A stretch of DNA of 64,000 nucleotides from Heliopora coerulea. Its lineage: Eukaryota > Cnidaria > Anthozoa > Scleralcyonacea > Helioporidae. Below, piece by piece: positions 16,992-29,900 of the stretch (the stretch's first letter is position 1; each line of letters begins with the position of its first letter). A program made the position numbers and the translations under genes. The notes beneath the pieces were generated by a model, which was not told the origin of the DNA, did not search any database, and was given only the letters and a program-made list of their open reading frames with translations. The stretch is taken from positions 392,001-456,000 of the forward strand of contig JASJOG010000074.1 of the NCBI GenBank assembly GCA_030142905.1, written 5' to 3'.

Positions 16992-19900
16992 TTAAGTCAT
17001 ATCCACTGGACGTAAACTACCAGTTCCACATTTCTCCACGAACAGTTGCCTATCTTTAAGGGGATCAACGTCCTCGACTTTTGCAACAATTTCTTCCATT
17101 GCCTGTAGAGAATGAGAGGAAAGCATTTTCCGAATCAGTGAGTGGTCTCTACTTGGAAGGAATGTCTTAAGATACCGGTAAGAATGTTCCTCAGGCTCTC
17201 CAGTAATTAAACATTATTCAAAAGATGCGTTTGTGGTAGCTTGGTAATTATGTTTTTAACACATACGCTCTCAAGCTGTTCTCTCAGAAAAACTTTCTGA
17301 GTCCCTGACGGGAATCGAACCAGTAACCTTCTGATCGCCGGTAAGACGCTCTAATACGAACCAGTATACAAATTTAACCTTCGCTCACCATCTCAGTCTT
17401 TGTAGCTCAATGGTTAGAGCGTCTTACCGGCGATCAGAAGGTTACGGGTTCGATTCCCGTCAGGGACTCAGAACGTTTTTCTGAGAGAACAGCTTGAGAG
17501 CGTATGTATTAAAAACATTATTCAAAAGGTTAATTTGGAAATGGGAAAATGCGAAAAAAAAATGAACACTGTAATCTCCCACCTTCTCACATATCTCATT
17601 CACCTCCTTCTTCAAAAAAACATACAACATGACTTGTTTTTTGACAAATTCTACTCGGTCCACTTCTTGCTTCTCTAATTCCTTCAAAAGATAAAATAAA
17701 AGGAAACAAAGCCCAAACTTGTGGAAGAAAGAATAAAAAAAGCAAACAAGGATGATGTGGCAGTGATACTATGTGAATTGAAAGTATTTCCTTAGGGTTC
17801 ATATAATCTTCAAAAAGCGGATATGACTAGAAATGGAATTTCTCAGATAATTATCGTAGTTTCTGTTTGTTATTTTTTTAACAAACATTAAAACCAAACA
17901 ACTTAACCGACTTCAGTAAAAAAGAAAACAAAAAAAAAAATGTAAGACCAAAAAAAAAAACCCAGCGAAATACAAAAATCTCAACTTACCGAACATACAG
18001 AAACCATGTCGTCCACCCATTTTCTTTGAGCTGCATTGTAAGTTTCCACCGCTCTTCTGTGTTCCTGACCTGAAGCAGTTAAGAAGCAAGTAATGTAAAT
18101 ATGGCAACAGCTGGAGTAGTCAGGAAAATCCAATTCCGTAATAACTGGACGTAAAAAAGAAATGAATGAAATGAACGAACGAACGAACGAACGAACTAAC
18201 AAATAGAGTGAACTTTAAATGCGGTAATATCTATATTTTACTTAATGTTTTTCCAGGAAGCGGGATAAGATGGGCAGCTACTTCAAGTTTTAAAAACTAC
18301 TTCACGCGCAAGTGAAAATCTTAAAGTTGAGTATTGGTAAAGAAAATGTGATATCTTTATACTGACGAACAACTCCAAAGCTCAGTTATACCTGCTTGGA
18401 CTGTTTTCTTCACAGCTTTTTCGTATTTGTCAAGAGCCTAAAATAATTGACAAATTCATTTCAAATTGAGCTGGAAAGTGTATGATAACTCCCAGCAATA
18501 ACACTAACAAACAGTTAATACCTTTGATGACTGTTGTGCAGCTATTTCTCTCTCCCCGACCGCTTTTTGTTTCTCAGCAACAGAATCACGTGCCTTTAAG
18601 AAGACAGAAATTTTTTGACGAAGGTTTAGCTAATGTACCAATAATTCTGCTGAAAAAATATGCGTAACAGGAATGTCGCCCTCGTGTCAAGGTAAGACTT
18701 CTGATGCAGTACTAATGTTTAATGTCCTATTTTAAGTCAGTGTCAATGTTCATGGTGTTAGAATGTCTTATTTTCTTGGGGAATACCACTCACAATCAAT
18801 CAAATGTATGATCGGCAGCGATGAACTGAGAAAAAATATATTGTCCATATCTTGTTGCAACCTAATGCATTCAGTTTACCACATGAATCATCCAGGATGC
18901 ACAATATTTAGCCGCTGTCAGTCCATCAAATAATGAAATAACTAACATTAAATAACTAATAACTAACAGTCTGCTGAGCAGGCAGGAGGAGATTTAATCC
19001 ACACCACAAATGTTCTGGGAACAGTAATACATGTTAAATTAATCAACTAAATGTATTGGATTGATACACAAACCTTTTCAACTAAAGCAAATGAAGAGGA
19101 TATAGCTTTCCTGTCTTCATGAAGGGTATCCTTGAACTGATCATGCTGAATGAAACAAAAAGGTTTTGTTAAAAAGATGGAAAAGGCTTATCTATCTTTT
19201 TTGTTTATATTTTAAATTCTTTTATGTCCATATATGACTTTTTAATTTTAATCTGTCCAGTACCAGATGATTTTCCTCGTCAAGGGAAAACGCCTTGAAC
19301 TGGAGCAGGTTGAAGTTCTTATTGTCAAGTAAGGTGCATGTGCTCAAGTGTGTGAAGAACATTCTGTCCTCGGCCTTCTTTGGCTTAAAAAAAAAAGCTT
19401 ATACTAACATTGGTGATAGATCAATAGTGTTATGCCAACTACTGTTGCAGTACAGTTTGTTGTGTTCAGTGTGATGTTTTAGTAATAAATTGGTAATCAG
19501 AAAAACGAAGGTCAAGGCAGAGGTAAAGTGCAATGAATATTTTCTCTAAATGCCAATGATTTAGTTCAAATTTCACACACTCTTCATTACCTTCTTTTTG
19601 TCAGCTTTTTGTTCTTCAGTTACTTTTGTCAGTAGTGGTTTGTGGACTTTGTTAATGAGCTAAAAGAAGACCTACTGTTAGTAACTTCATGAATAAAGCT
19701 ATATAACATGAACATACTACAAAATAAGTCATAGCTGTACTCCATGGTTGTGGCTAGAAGGTATACCTGAGGAGAGTGATTAGGATCAGGGTTAGGATTA
19801 GGGTTGGGGTTAGAGTTAGGGTTAGGGTTAGGGCTAGGGCTAGAACTAACCCTAACCCTAACCCTAACCCTAACCCTAACCCTAACCCTAATCCTAATCC

Positions 19901-22900
19901 TAACCCTAACCATCTTTCTCCGGTATATCTTCTAGCCACAACCTATGTTCTATCACAACAATTTCAGTTACCAGTAGGTGCTATGATGAGTTTCCCCCAT
20001 GCCACTTCCACTATTTCATTTTATCTCAAAATCATTTTCTGTGTGGGACATAGTCTTAACTGGTTACCTTGGTGGAAAAAGCTTGATGAGCATTAGCTTC
20101 ATCTTGTAGTTTAGACTTCAGTTGTTTCCAAGCTTTTCCTAGAGTGCTAAATAGTTGGGGAAAAAAATATAGATATGGCATTACTATAATAAAATGAAAG
20201 AAAATTAGGTTAATAAAAAAAAAAAGGAGCAAAGGTGCTTCACTGTTACAGAACACTATCCTGTGCCTTACCCTTCTTCTTGATCTCCCAGAACAGTAAC
20301 AGCCAGTTTGGCCAAACTTCTGGCATAGACATCTTCTATCATTGCTCTGTCAAAAATTGGAAAAAAAATTGGAAAAAAAAAACAAAACAAAAAACAACGA
20401 CAAAAAACTGTGAAAGAACTTGAGAGATAATAAGATTTTTGGCAGGGGAACATGAGTGATATCATGAGGCCACAGGGCAAAGGAGTGGATTAGGAAAGCT
20501 AGGAGGAGGGAAAGCTAGGAGGAGAGCAAGGGAGGAGGTTGAATGAATGGATGGATGGATGGATGGATGGATGGAGGAAGGTATAGAATTAGGAAAACAG
20601 ATGAAAAGTCAGAAGGAAAAGACAAAAAGTGGGAAGGAAATTAGAATGGGATGAATGAGAAGAGAGAAGAAGGGATGGAGTTTGATGGAAAGAGGCAAAG
20701 GGGAGGGAGGATGGAAAGAAAGAAAAGGAAGGGAAGAGATGGAAGGGAAGAGATGGAAGTTAAGAAAATGATATAAAGGGAGGAAAGGGAGGAAAAGAAG
20801 GAAAAGGAAGGAAAGAAGGAAAAGGAAGGAAAGAAGGAAAAGAAGGAAGGAAAGATGGAAACAAAGGAAGGAAAGAAGGAAAGAAGGAAAGGAAGGAAGG
20901 ATGGAAAGAAGGAAAGGAAGGAAGGATGGAAAGAAGGAAAGGAAGGAAGAATGAAAAGGAAGAAAGAAAGGAAGGAAAGAAAGGAAGAAAGGAAAGGAAG
21001 GTAAGGGAGGACTGGGGATATGAGTTTCTGGTGGCTGGAGATGAATAAAAGGCATAAGATGTCTTTACAAAACAATCAAAAATATAAAATAAGTAGTACT
21101 GGTAACAAATAAACTACAGTACATACCTTTCCTTAACAAAGTCAGCCATTTCTTTGCAAACTGACCTGCCAAACGTATGTCGGCCAATAAGAATATCTAA
21201 TCCAGTAAGAAATTCTCTGTCATCCTAAATCAGATATTAATTTTGGGCTATCAAAGTTCATTATTGTTGAAAATATTATTCAGAAATCAGCAGTATTTCA
21301 AATGAACATTTCACAAATTCTCATTTGCGGTGTGACATCAACATACCCAGAAATAATCACAGTAGCTATATTGTCCAGGGTTATACAGTGTTTGACCATG
21401 TTTGGCATCTGGATGTGGAAATGTCATGAAGTTTCTCTTAGGGTGATAAAATAAATAAAAGTTATTAGGTATTAAATTTTATTTTTTCATTTTCTTTTTC
21501 TCAGAATACTCACAACCACTGTTGTTGGTCTTTTTGAAAAACTTGGTTTCTAATGACAAAAAAAAAACAGTATATGTAGTAAATGCAGACTATATTTTTG
21601 GTAATTGACTGTATCATGCAGAATTTGGAGCTAGGAAGTAGCAGACCTTTAGAAATTAATTTTGTTCATTAGGATGTACATACATAAGGCAATTATCGCT
21701 GAGTAAAAACACAATACTTCATAGACAATGTTAAACAAAGTTGGTAACTGTCATGACTTAGTGATCACAAAGAATTGTAATGTTTTGAGCAAAGGCCCTT
21801 CATCAGAAAGTGAACCATGCCCTGGTTTAACATTTCAAGCAAAGCCCCTCATCAAAGAGTGAAATGTGTTCTGCAACATAACACATTTTGCTCTCTAACA
21901 AAGTGCCATTGCTCAAAATATTAGAATTCTTTGCAATCGGTCATTAAGTAATCAATGAGTGTTCCTTTCAGAATTTAAAACAGACCAACTAGCAGGTGGT
22001 CACAAGACCTTGCTTGTAATGATGTAATGCTAGTGTCCTACTTCACTAGCTATTTAATGAAAAGTAACTGATACACCTGGTCATGTTAAGCATTTATGCA
22101 TGAATTCATAGGCAGCAAGGACATCTTGTGGTATTAACCAATAGTTAAAATTTCACATACCTTTCTTAAACTTTTACTTTTCTCATCTTTCTCAGGTTTC
22201 TTTGTAGGTGGGGGTCCTTGAATGAAATTGTTTGAATGATTATGCTTGCATGTATTTCTTTTTTTATTAAAAAACCATTTAGCTGTAAAACTGTAACACT
22301 TTCCAAAGATTTTCATGATTTACATGGTGTACATTCCAAAGATGCCCAATTCTACAAACACATCAATACTGTATGTACTGATTACAGAGTCACAAATGTG
22401 TATTAATTTACCAGTGCAATACTTGGAATAAATAGTTTGAACGATATAATTTGTTTCATATAAATGAAAAAAACCCATCAAGGGGTCAGTTGTATGGAAA
22501 ACGTTAACTACTATAGCTTTAACTTTAGTCATTATTAACTGTGAGATTGCAGAAACTTGTTTTATATGCCAAGTAAATACCGTTATTCCCTTCCTATGCA
22601 ACAACATGACAAACAGTGTGATTAGCTAGCCACTTATAATATTATCAAACAGCATGATTTAAGGGATAATGGTCCTGCACATCCTCTCATAGATAAGCAC
22701 TAAGTTGTCTTGAGAATATCTCATGCACCTAAATTGGATAAAACTTGCCTCCAATCCCTGTGGACTCGACAGTTCAGCATGATTGAAATGATGTTGAAAC
22801 TAATTTATGATTTATTATGATATAATGGACAGTGTTTAAAGAAGCTGATTACATGGATGATGGAGCTTGAACTTGATGACAGAATGTGAAGTTAATACAC

Positions 22901-24969
22901 GTAATGAAATCTAAAGAATTTTGGGAAACCTATGTTTCTGTCCCACCAGCAACATTTATAGAATTGGCTTTATTACACCATGAAGTTTAACTAGTTGACA
23001 GACATTGAAGGTGACCAAATTGTGACTACAAGTTTCATATAATTTTTATACAGGTGCTCAAGCAGGTACACTATTAAAAATTTATAGCTCAAGAGTCTGA
23101 TTGCTCCACCTGTTGTTAATAAGAATTACTTTCTATTCCTACAACAGTTAGGTAAATTAAATGGCAATTGAAAACTTAAAAAAAAAAAATGAACATAGTA
23201 ATGACACATAGATTTGTGCAAATACTTCTAATAAACTTGAATACTCTAAAAGGAATTTTTAGCTGATGAGAGAAATTGAACTGACCACATTCTGATTACC
23301 AATATGATCCTCTTACTGCAGAAGCATGCAAACTCACATGATAAAGCAATGGTTTCTGTGTTATGATCCAAAAGTTGTATTACTTAACACACAAACTGCC
23401 AAGTCTGAGACTCTCCATTTGTGAACTGTTCTCAAAATATACATGATATTAATGAGGGGAATATAGACATTTGGTGTTGCCTTATAGTCACATGAGCACA
23501 AGTGCTTCTGACACTCGGTGATTAATGTTTGGGAACAAAATTGCAAGAAATCATGGATCAGTTTTTCTCACCTTTCTGTGATGCCGGAGTATTGTTATTA
23601 GCTGGTAAATACCAAGTTGTTTCTGAGAAGAAAAAATCATAGAAACATTTACACAGAAGTTTTGTTTATATTTTAAAAAAACATATTTAAATTGATCTTG
23701 ACCTTGGGTGACAGAGTTAACATAATATGTTTTTCCTTCCTCTGTCTGAAAAGCAGACCAGTTGGGAGGCAGGTTGATACCAGTCACACCTTTCTGAAAA
23801 AAGTCAGAGTTTCACCCATTAGTCTTTCATGCAACTTGTCATTGTATTTCGTATGTATAAAGATTTGTTTTGGACAAATAGCATACTTGTTTGTTAACTA
23901 ACACCACCTACTTTCAGAGTCTGATTACTTTCACAGTTAAGATTCAGAACAAATACCATATCAGAGAACAAAGAGGTTGTCATGCCAAATTAACAGTACT
24001 GTATGCGTGCGTATGTATATCGTTGAGGAATTAATAATGAAGACCGGAGATTTACTTGCAAAAACAAGTTAACGAAACGGATTAACTTTACGCGGTCTTT
24101 GATCGCTTTAAGATAATAATCAAAGTCACTGTCTGGTTTGATTAAGAACAATGAATATTCATATTTATGTAAATGATGGAAGTCTTTCTTTGTGAACAGG
24201 AAATATTATATTGTGTTTTATAACAACACGTGAATAGAACAGTTGAACATTTGATTTCAAACACAACATTGAAAGAACTGAACAAGCGCAGCACTGCGGT
24301 CAAGAAAACGTGATCACTTCAAAGCTCATTTCGATACGTCAATAGAACTGTTCAAAAATCTGTTTCTTTCGACTTAAAATAAAAACGTAACCTGTTTGAA
24401 AAGTTCATTTGTTGCTGGCCCTCAAAATTTTTCGCTGTAAATTTTCGTTGTGATGGTGCACGCAATCGGTAAGCAAGAATAGTTAACTGTCGACACTACA
24501 GCTTAGTCCAAAAAAATTTAACACATCTGACTTAACGTATTAAGACCACAGAATACCTTACTCCTTATTCTTAAATATTTCAACTATATCTTTATCAACC
24601 GCTAAATAAATCAAACCATTGCGCATTTGAACGCAACATTAATAAATTTATATCTTTGTTGTACAACAAGAGTTAAGTCCTCACGTTTTCAGTAGGATAG
24701 ACTTCTTGACTTTAGTCAAATAAAGTTTAATAAGGAAACGAGAAGTAGGGATGCGGTTTTCTCGTTTGTTTTTGGTTTTTTTTTACCTGACTAAGCGACG
24801 AGACATAGGTTGCAGGAAACCACCCTTCAACTTTGGAGTTTTGTACTTCACCCCACCACCATCCGTCTTCGCCTTTTTCAAACACATTAATAAGTTGCCC
24901 AGCTTCAAATTCCATGCCAGCGTGACTAACATAAGAGTACAGAGCTCTCACAATTTCGTGTGTTTCCAT
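16992..24969 (-). CDS. GAS7: GAS7-like protein: SH3, WW and F-BAR domains
   Basis: Sixteen coding exons: 24969-24787, 23793-23703, 23622-23572, 22216-22161, 21549-21514, 21436-21347, 21224-21127, 20346-20272, 20146-20068, 19659-19591, 19145-19074, 18593-18522, 18437-18392, 18069-17990, 17681-17583, 17102-16992. They give 435 aa, with all phases matching. Residues 1-61 form an SH3 domain (ALYSYV, GEDGWWWGEV, GWFPATYV). About 67-97 is a WW domain with both signature Trp (LPPNWSAFQT, ETTWYLP). A Pro/Lys linker follows, then an F-BAR domain from about 130 (FLTGLDILIGRHTFGRSVCK, MIEDVYARSLAKLA, TLGKAWKQLKSKLQDEANAH) through a coiled coil to the conserved GTGSLRPVDM tail. Domain order and tail match vertebrate GAS7, a membrane-bending and actin-linked protein of neurites and phagocytes. 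The ATG opens directly into SH3. Confidence 0.93.
17248..17521. mobile_element. Inverted pair of tRNA-derived SINE copies
   Basis: The left arm (17248 to about 17355, minus) and right arm (about 17411 to 17521, plus) are inverted copies of one tRNA-like unit plus tail. The right copy has an A box (TAGCTCAATGGTTAGAGC) and B box (GGGTTCGATTCCC) and a seven-pair acceptor-like stem. The tail CTGAGAGAACAGCTTGAGAG continues the match on both sides. It resembles a tRNA whose anticodon stem reads TCTTA...TCAGA with one mismatch and lacks the usual T at position 33, so it is a SINE head rather than a working tRNA. It lies between the last two GAS7 exons. Confidence 0.8.
19746..19943. mobile_element. 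198-bp element: terminal inverted repeats around head-to-head telomere-type repeats
   Basis: GGTTGTGGCTAGAAGGTATACC at 19746-19767 is matched by its reverse complement at 19922-19943, with 21 of 22 positions agreeing. Inside, about ten variants of TTAGGG (19780-19843) are followed directly by about ten of CCCTAA (19848-19912). The whole is one large palindrome within the GAS7 intron between exons ending at 20068 and starting at 19659. No clear target-site duplication was seen. Confidence 0.85.
20440..21010. repeat. (GGAA/GAAA)n polypurine tract in a GAS7 intron
   Basis: Mostly GGAA, AAGG and GATGGAAG units on the + strand, including a short (GGAT)n run near 20550. It lies between GAS7 exons ending at 21127 and starting at 20346. 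Ser/Phe/Leu/Pro-rich open frames on the minus strand are repeat translation. Like the tract at 9.6-10.2 kb, purines are on the + strand and the host gene is on the minus strand. Confidence 0.9.
21755..21960 (-). mobile_element. Hairpin repeat with two tandem hammerhead-like cores
   Basis: Arms AAAGAATTGTAATGTTTTGAGC (left) and GCTCAAAATATTAGAATTCTTT (right) are inverted. On the minus strand CTGATGA (21800-21806) is followed by AGGGCCTTTGCTC and AAAA (21786-21783) where a hammerhead has GAAA. About 50 bases away TTGATGA (21850-21856), GGGGCTTTGCTT and GAAA (21836-21833) form a second core. Each has one core base changed, so activity is doubtful. It sits in the GAS7 intron between exons ending at 22161 and starting at 21549, in the sense orientation. 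Confidence 0.6.
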
Positions 24970-26963
24970 TTCTTTGATGTGAGGAATATTGCTAGAATAA
25001 AATGAATGAACAGTGTGTGGGATATGCGTGGAATACTCTCGGTATTCGTGTTCATCCGCGTTACACGCAAAATAAATTACTCTCGTTCATATGTAAATCT
25101 GGCTAAAATATGATTGAACGATAGGCTGTATTGCTTTGCAGTTAAGCTAGTTCAGGAGGTAGTATTAGGACGTTAATTCTAGGTCCAGTAGTCCAGTCCA
25201 TAGCCTGATCTCTTACCTTGAGTTCTATGTGTTATAAAGAATGAGGCCCCATTTAATTGTCCTACCAAATGATCTTATCATTAACTGGTATGTAATTTTA
25301 ATGGATACCATAATACTTTCAATATTTTTATTTATTTTGTATATGTTTCGTAAGGGCTAGTTTCTTCCTCAGATTAGTGTTTTAGTTTTGGAAGAACCAA
25401 ACACCAAACTAATAGTAGGTCCAGGTCTCACAATTTCATGGGGGAGGGAGAAAAGTTCAGCTTAGGGAGACAAAAATCCTTTTCACATGAAAATGCAACA
25501 AATTTGTCGTTAACAGTATTTAGTAAAACTTGATAATTTTCGGGATTTGGGGAAAGTCCCCTCTGTGCATCCCAGTGTCACCTCACTTCCTACAAACAAA
25601 TGAGAATCAGCCACTACTGGTGCTTGGGTATGAATGGTGGACACAACACAAGTAATTGAAAAGCATGAAGTCAAAGAAGGGTACTAGTAGAGTCCACCAT
25701 AGGACACCAGGAAATATATGGATTATGAAGAAACTTTAGCATGTTTCTAACTCGTTTTAAAGAATTTTTTTTTCAAACCTTCCTAGAATATGAGAGGACA
25801 TTATTGATACTCTGTCCCATTTCCCTGATATTTTTGGCAAGTCATTTCCCCCTTAACAACATGGTTAGTGACAATGTCAAGAACAAAGGCAATTGCAAGA
25901 TGTGACAAAATTGATACCATCAAATGGAGACAGTCATAATATCACTATTTACAGGAGATGTAATGATAGTAGTGGAACAACAAGACAAAGGTAATGTTAA
26001 CTATAATAGACAATGATCATTATTCAATGTGAACAAATGATAAAAAGAAACTATTACAGTAGCTGACTACTGAACTAGGTGTGTAGCCCTGACTTTGACT
26101 ATTGCTGCTGTTAGTACATTATGACAGTCTCATCTGAGCTCATCCTTGGGATGAAAAGTATCTCTCTGGCTCACCATATATGCTTGGTTTGCTACATGAA
26201 TGACAACCAGCCATTTATAATTGTTTTCAATGTTGTCAGTCATAAGTTGGTCTCTTGGGTGGGACTCAGAGAGAATATCTGGGAAGTTTTGGGAGGGACA
26301 AGGTGCATTACAGGAAATTGTCCCTTCCTGCACATAATATCAAACATAGAAAAAAAATGGGGGAGGCAAAAGTCCAGTTTAGCAGAAATGCCAACTCTAA
26401 CCTTCCTCAGATTTGCCTGCAACGATTCAATGAACCTGGATCACTGACCTTAAAAAAATCATCTAAAGATACTCCAGTTGAAACTGTTTACTTCACTTTG
26501 GTGTTTGATAATTTATCCAATGGTAGTTTATCAGTGACAACATAAAACCTCACAATAATTACCAATTGTATTTCAATAATATTTCTACAAAACGTAATTA
26601 TAGCAAAATTGCAACTACCATCCAAAGTCCACAAGAAATTAGAAAAGTCAGCTATTATTAGATTAACCATTTGGACAAATCTCAGCTGGTGTCCGACAGT
26701 TCAGAAGGGCTCTCCATCACACAGGATATGCACTTGGACTTTGAAAGTATGACCGAATAGGAAGTACGTAGACAGACTGGATCACTATTACTTTGCATGA
26801 GGCCAAGTGTAGGTCAAGGTATTCAACGACTCTTCTCGCGGACTTACCGAATCTAGTAAACTGTTGACTCGAAGTTTCGTGGACGGACACAAGTTTTTGA
26901 TTCATTTTTTGTGCCCTCGATCCTCTCGTGCTAAACGATATCGTTGTTCTTAAACTGAAAGGA
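24970..26963. other. Divergent intergenic region between GAS7 and the nuclear receptor gene
   Basis: About 2 kb with both genes reading outwards. Short open frames near 26121-26670 carry no recognisable motif. A possible solo hammerhead-like relic lies at about 25340-25380 on the minus strand (CTGAGGA ... GAAAC). Nothing else was recognised. Confidence 0.55.
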
Positions 26964-29900
26964 ATGTCAAATCCCGAAGCTGAAGATGTGTGTGCTGTTT
27001 GCGGCGCTCAGTCCACTGGTTATCATTACGGATGTTACGCTTGTGAAGGTTGCAAGAGTTTTTTCAAACGAACAGTCCAAAAAAACCTGAGCGACAAGTA
27101 CAAATGCCAAGGAGACGGAAACTGTGAAATAACACAAGAGACCCGAGCGAAATGCCAAGCTTGTCGACTGAAGAAATGTTTAAGTGTAGGCATGGTATTC
27201 GGGGGTAAGTTTTCGTAATTCTGTAGTTCGTTGTACAACAATCCATTCAAAGGTTTTTCATATAACACCTGTCATCAAAGAAACCCCATAAAAGCATCTG
27301 GTTTATTTACTGAATCATATGTTGTTTGTCCATTTCAGAACATTAAGTCGAAGACATTACTAATTCACTTTATTAAACTTGAAACAATTAAGGTTGTAAC
27401 TTTTTCTCAAATGTTTTCCTTTGTAGTTCAAAATACTTCCTCGTTTTTGGGGACATAAAGTAGTCTTATCTTGAAGATGTGAGATAAAAATACCAGCGTA
27501 TACCCTTCGACTACGCAAACCAATGAGCCTCACGTGTACTTGAATTTCCGATTAAAAATTTATCAAGGACACGCAAGCGGTTTAAACCTGAAATTTCATC
27601 CCAACACCGTCTATCACGGGACTACGCCTACTGGATGCAGTTGTTTTGGGTGATTAAGAGGAAGTCGTGATCACAGGAAGAACGCTTTGAGTGTTTTTGG
27701 TTCTGAGGTTGTACACACAATCATAGAAACAAAAACAAAACAGGCGCACTTAAATGTTTCCGCTTCCACCTCCTTGCTGTTGTTTTTTGTCTCCAGGATA
27801 AAAAAAAGTTGTCTTGTTCTTTGTTAGAAATAAAATCGCGCAATTTCCCGAACGCAATGCAAGCGCCGAAAGATTAAAATTTCACTTTTTTTTTCTTGGA
27901 ATTCATATGTGAATTCATGACATGATGCTTTGGTATTTTAGGTCATACATCATCTGTGTAAAAAAAAAACTTTGAAGTTTGTTATTTTTCGTTGAAATTT
28001 TTGTGAAAATTTGCTCATTTTGAACTTCCCCATTACTATTGTCATTCTCTGCCTGATCGTTTGAAATATTCCCTTTGTCAATTTGGCAGGGTATTTCAAC
28101 ATTGTTGCAAAAGCACTTCAAACAAAGCCATACTGGCGTAAATACACACATGATTAGGTAACCACAAAATATGAACTTAAAACCTAATACTCCTGGGCTG
28201 AAAATATGACTTCTTACACCATCCGTTAGGATGAGTAATACAATGTCTCATACTATTCGTAATCAACGGTAATGTTTGTTACGAAGTAAATGATGTTCTA
28301 GCAGCTGCTGTTTGAGGGAAATTTCGAGTGTGTATAATGACTGATGGAGAATGTGATGGTAGTTTCATTGATCCCAGAAACAAAAAAATGCTTCAGGCTT
28401 GATACTATGCCAAATGAAAGAACGGCTGTACATCTCATTTTTGAGTATTCTCAAATATTACCTCCAACCAGGCAATGTGATTTTATTTGAAGACACCCCC
28501 TTACAACATTGCCAGCACAACTGCCTTTCAAAGTTACCTACTGAACTGCAGTATAGTGCTCTTTGCCATTTTTACTTCACTGGCAGACAATGACAGATAA
28601 CTGATGGCTATTGCAAGCCCTGTAATCCCAATCTCTCAGTGGGGTTGTCCACAGAATCATTTAGAAAGCACTTCACATTATACTTTAAATTTCTCACCTT
28701 CAGTTTGTCATCTTGATAATTAATTTGGTCTTAGAAGTTTCACTGCATTTGTTTATGAGAACCTTCTAAATCATTTGACATGCTATTCTTCATACTTTAG
28801 GTGTGCGAGGGGATCGCCAGAGAGGAGGACGATCCTTCTATCCTCTTAAAACTGCTGAGGGTGTTTCTGACAGTCAGGGTAGCCCAGAATCCAAAGATTC
28901 TGTGAAAGAGGTTGCTAATCCAGCAAGTGAATCAAGTGATAGAGACAAGTCAAAGAATGAGATTCTGCAACAATTACTGAATGCCTCACCTGCCATTATA
29001 CCTCCCGGAGAATATCTTCTTAGGCCACCATTAGAGGATCTTGAAAGTAATATTAATATCCCTTTGACCCGCTTATCAAATGGAATTTCAATTGAATTGA
29101 AGCTCATTGTTGATTGGGCAAAAGAGGTTCCTGGTTTTTTTTCTTTGTGCAAAGAAGACAAAATCACATTGCTGTCATCATCTGCTCTGGAACTGATGGT
29201 TTTCCGTGTTATCTATCGATCACTGCCATACGAAAACAGTCTTCACATGAATGAACCAACAGTTTTGAAGAGAGAACAGGCATATCTTTTCTTGAGTGAG
29301 GAGGTGGTGGATGGAATCCTTGATATTGTTCAGCGACTTAGGTTACTTAACATTGACAAAAATGAATTTGCCTGTTTGAATGCCATTTTATTGTTTAATA
29401 GTGGTAGGTATTTGGTTTTAATCTTAAGGAGGTTTCCTTTAATGTAGCCCTTGCAATTATACTCTTGCAGGTTGGTTATTTTTCCCAGTGCTGAAGTTAA
29501 TTCTTGCACATTTGTCCAGTAACCTGTTCATAAATGTTAGTCTTATTTTTCAATTTCACATAGAAATTGATTTATGGAAATCTTCAAACAAAATTTTCAA
29601 TTGAAAAAAAAAAATTACAACACAGATTTTTGTTAAACTTTAGTAACAGTTGCAGTAGGTTTAACTGATATATGAAATAAGGAATGGTCAGCAGCTTCAA
29701 GTAGGAGTTACAGGGGGATAATTATGCATATTATGAGCACATTCCAAGCTTTTATGATCTTTCCATTGCAACACTACATAGGGTTAAACTACTTTAAATA
29801 TGCCATATGCTACATGAAGATTATTAAATAAGTAAATGAAAAACTCAGTTACTGGTCTCAGTACTGCTTAACTCTTTTCAGCCCAATCAGCATCTATTTG

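Noticed and set aside
17402..17468. Functional tRNA gene
   Set aside because: Good A and B boxes and acceptor-like stem, but a mismatch in the anticodon stem, no T at position 33, an inverted second copy and a SINE tail. It is a tRNA-derived SINE.
19270..19384. Possible extra GAS7 exon (PKKAEDRMFFTHLSTC, phase 0, with AG and GT borders)
   Set aside because: The GAS7 F-BAR sequence runs smoothly from the exon at 19591 to that at 19145 without it, and the insert has no counterpart in the family. It is probably part of a repeat.
19780..19912. Chromosome end or true telomere
   Set aside because: Repeats are short, degenerate, head-to-head and inside a gene with exons on both sides.
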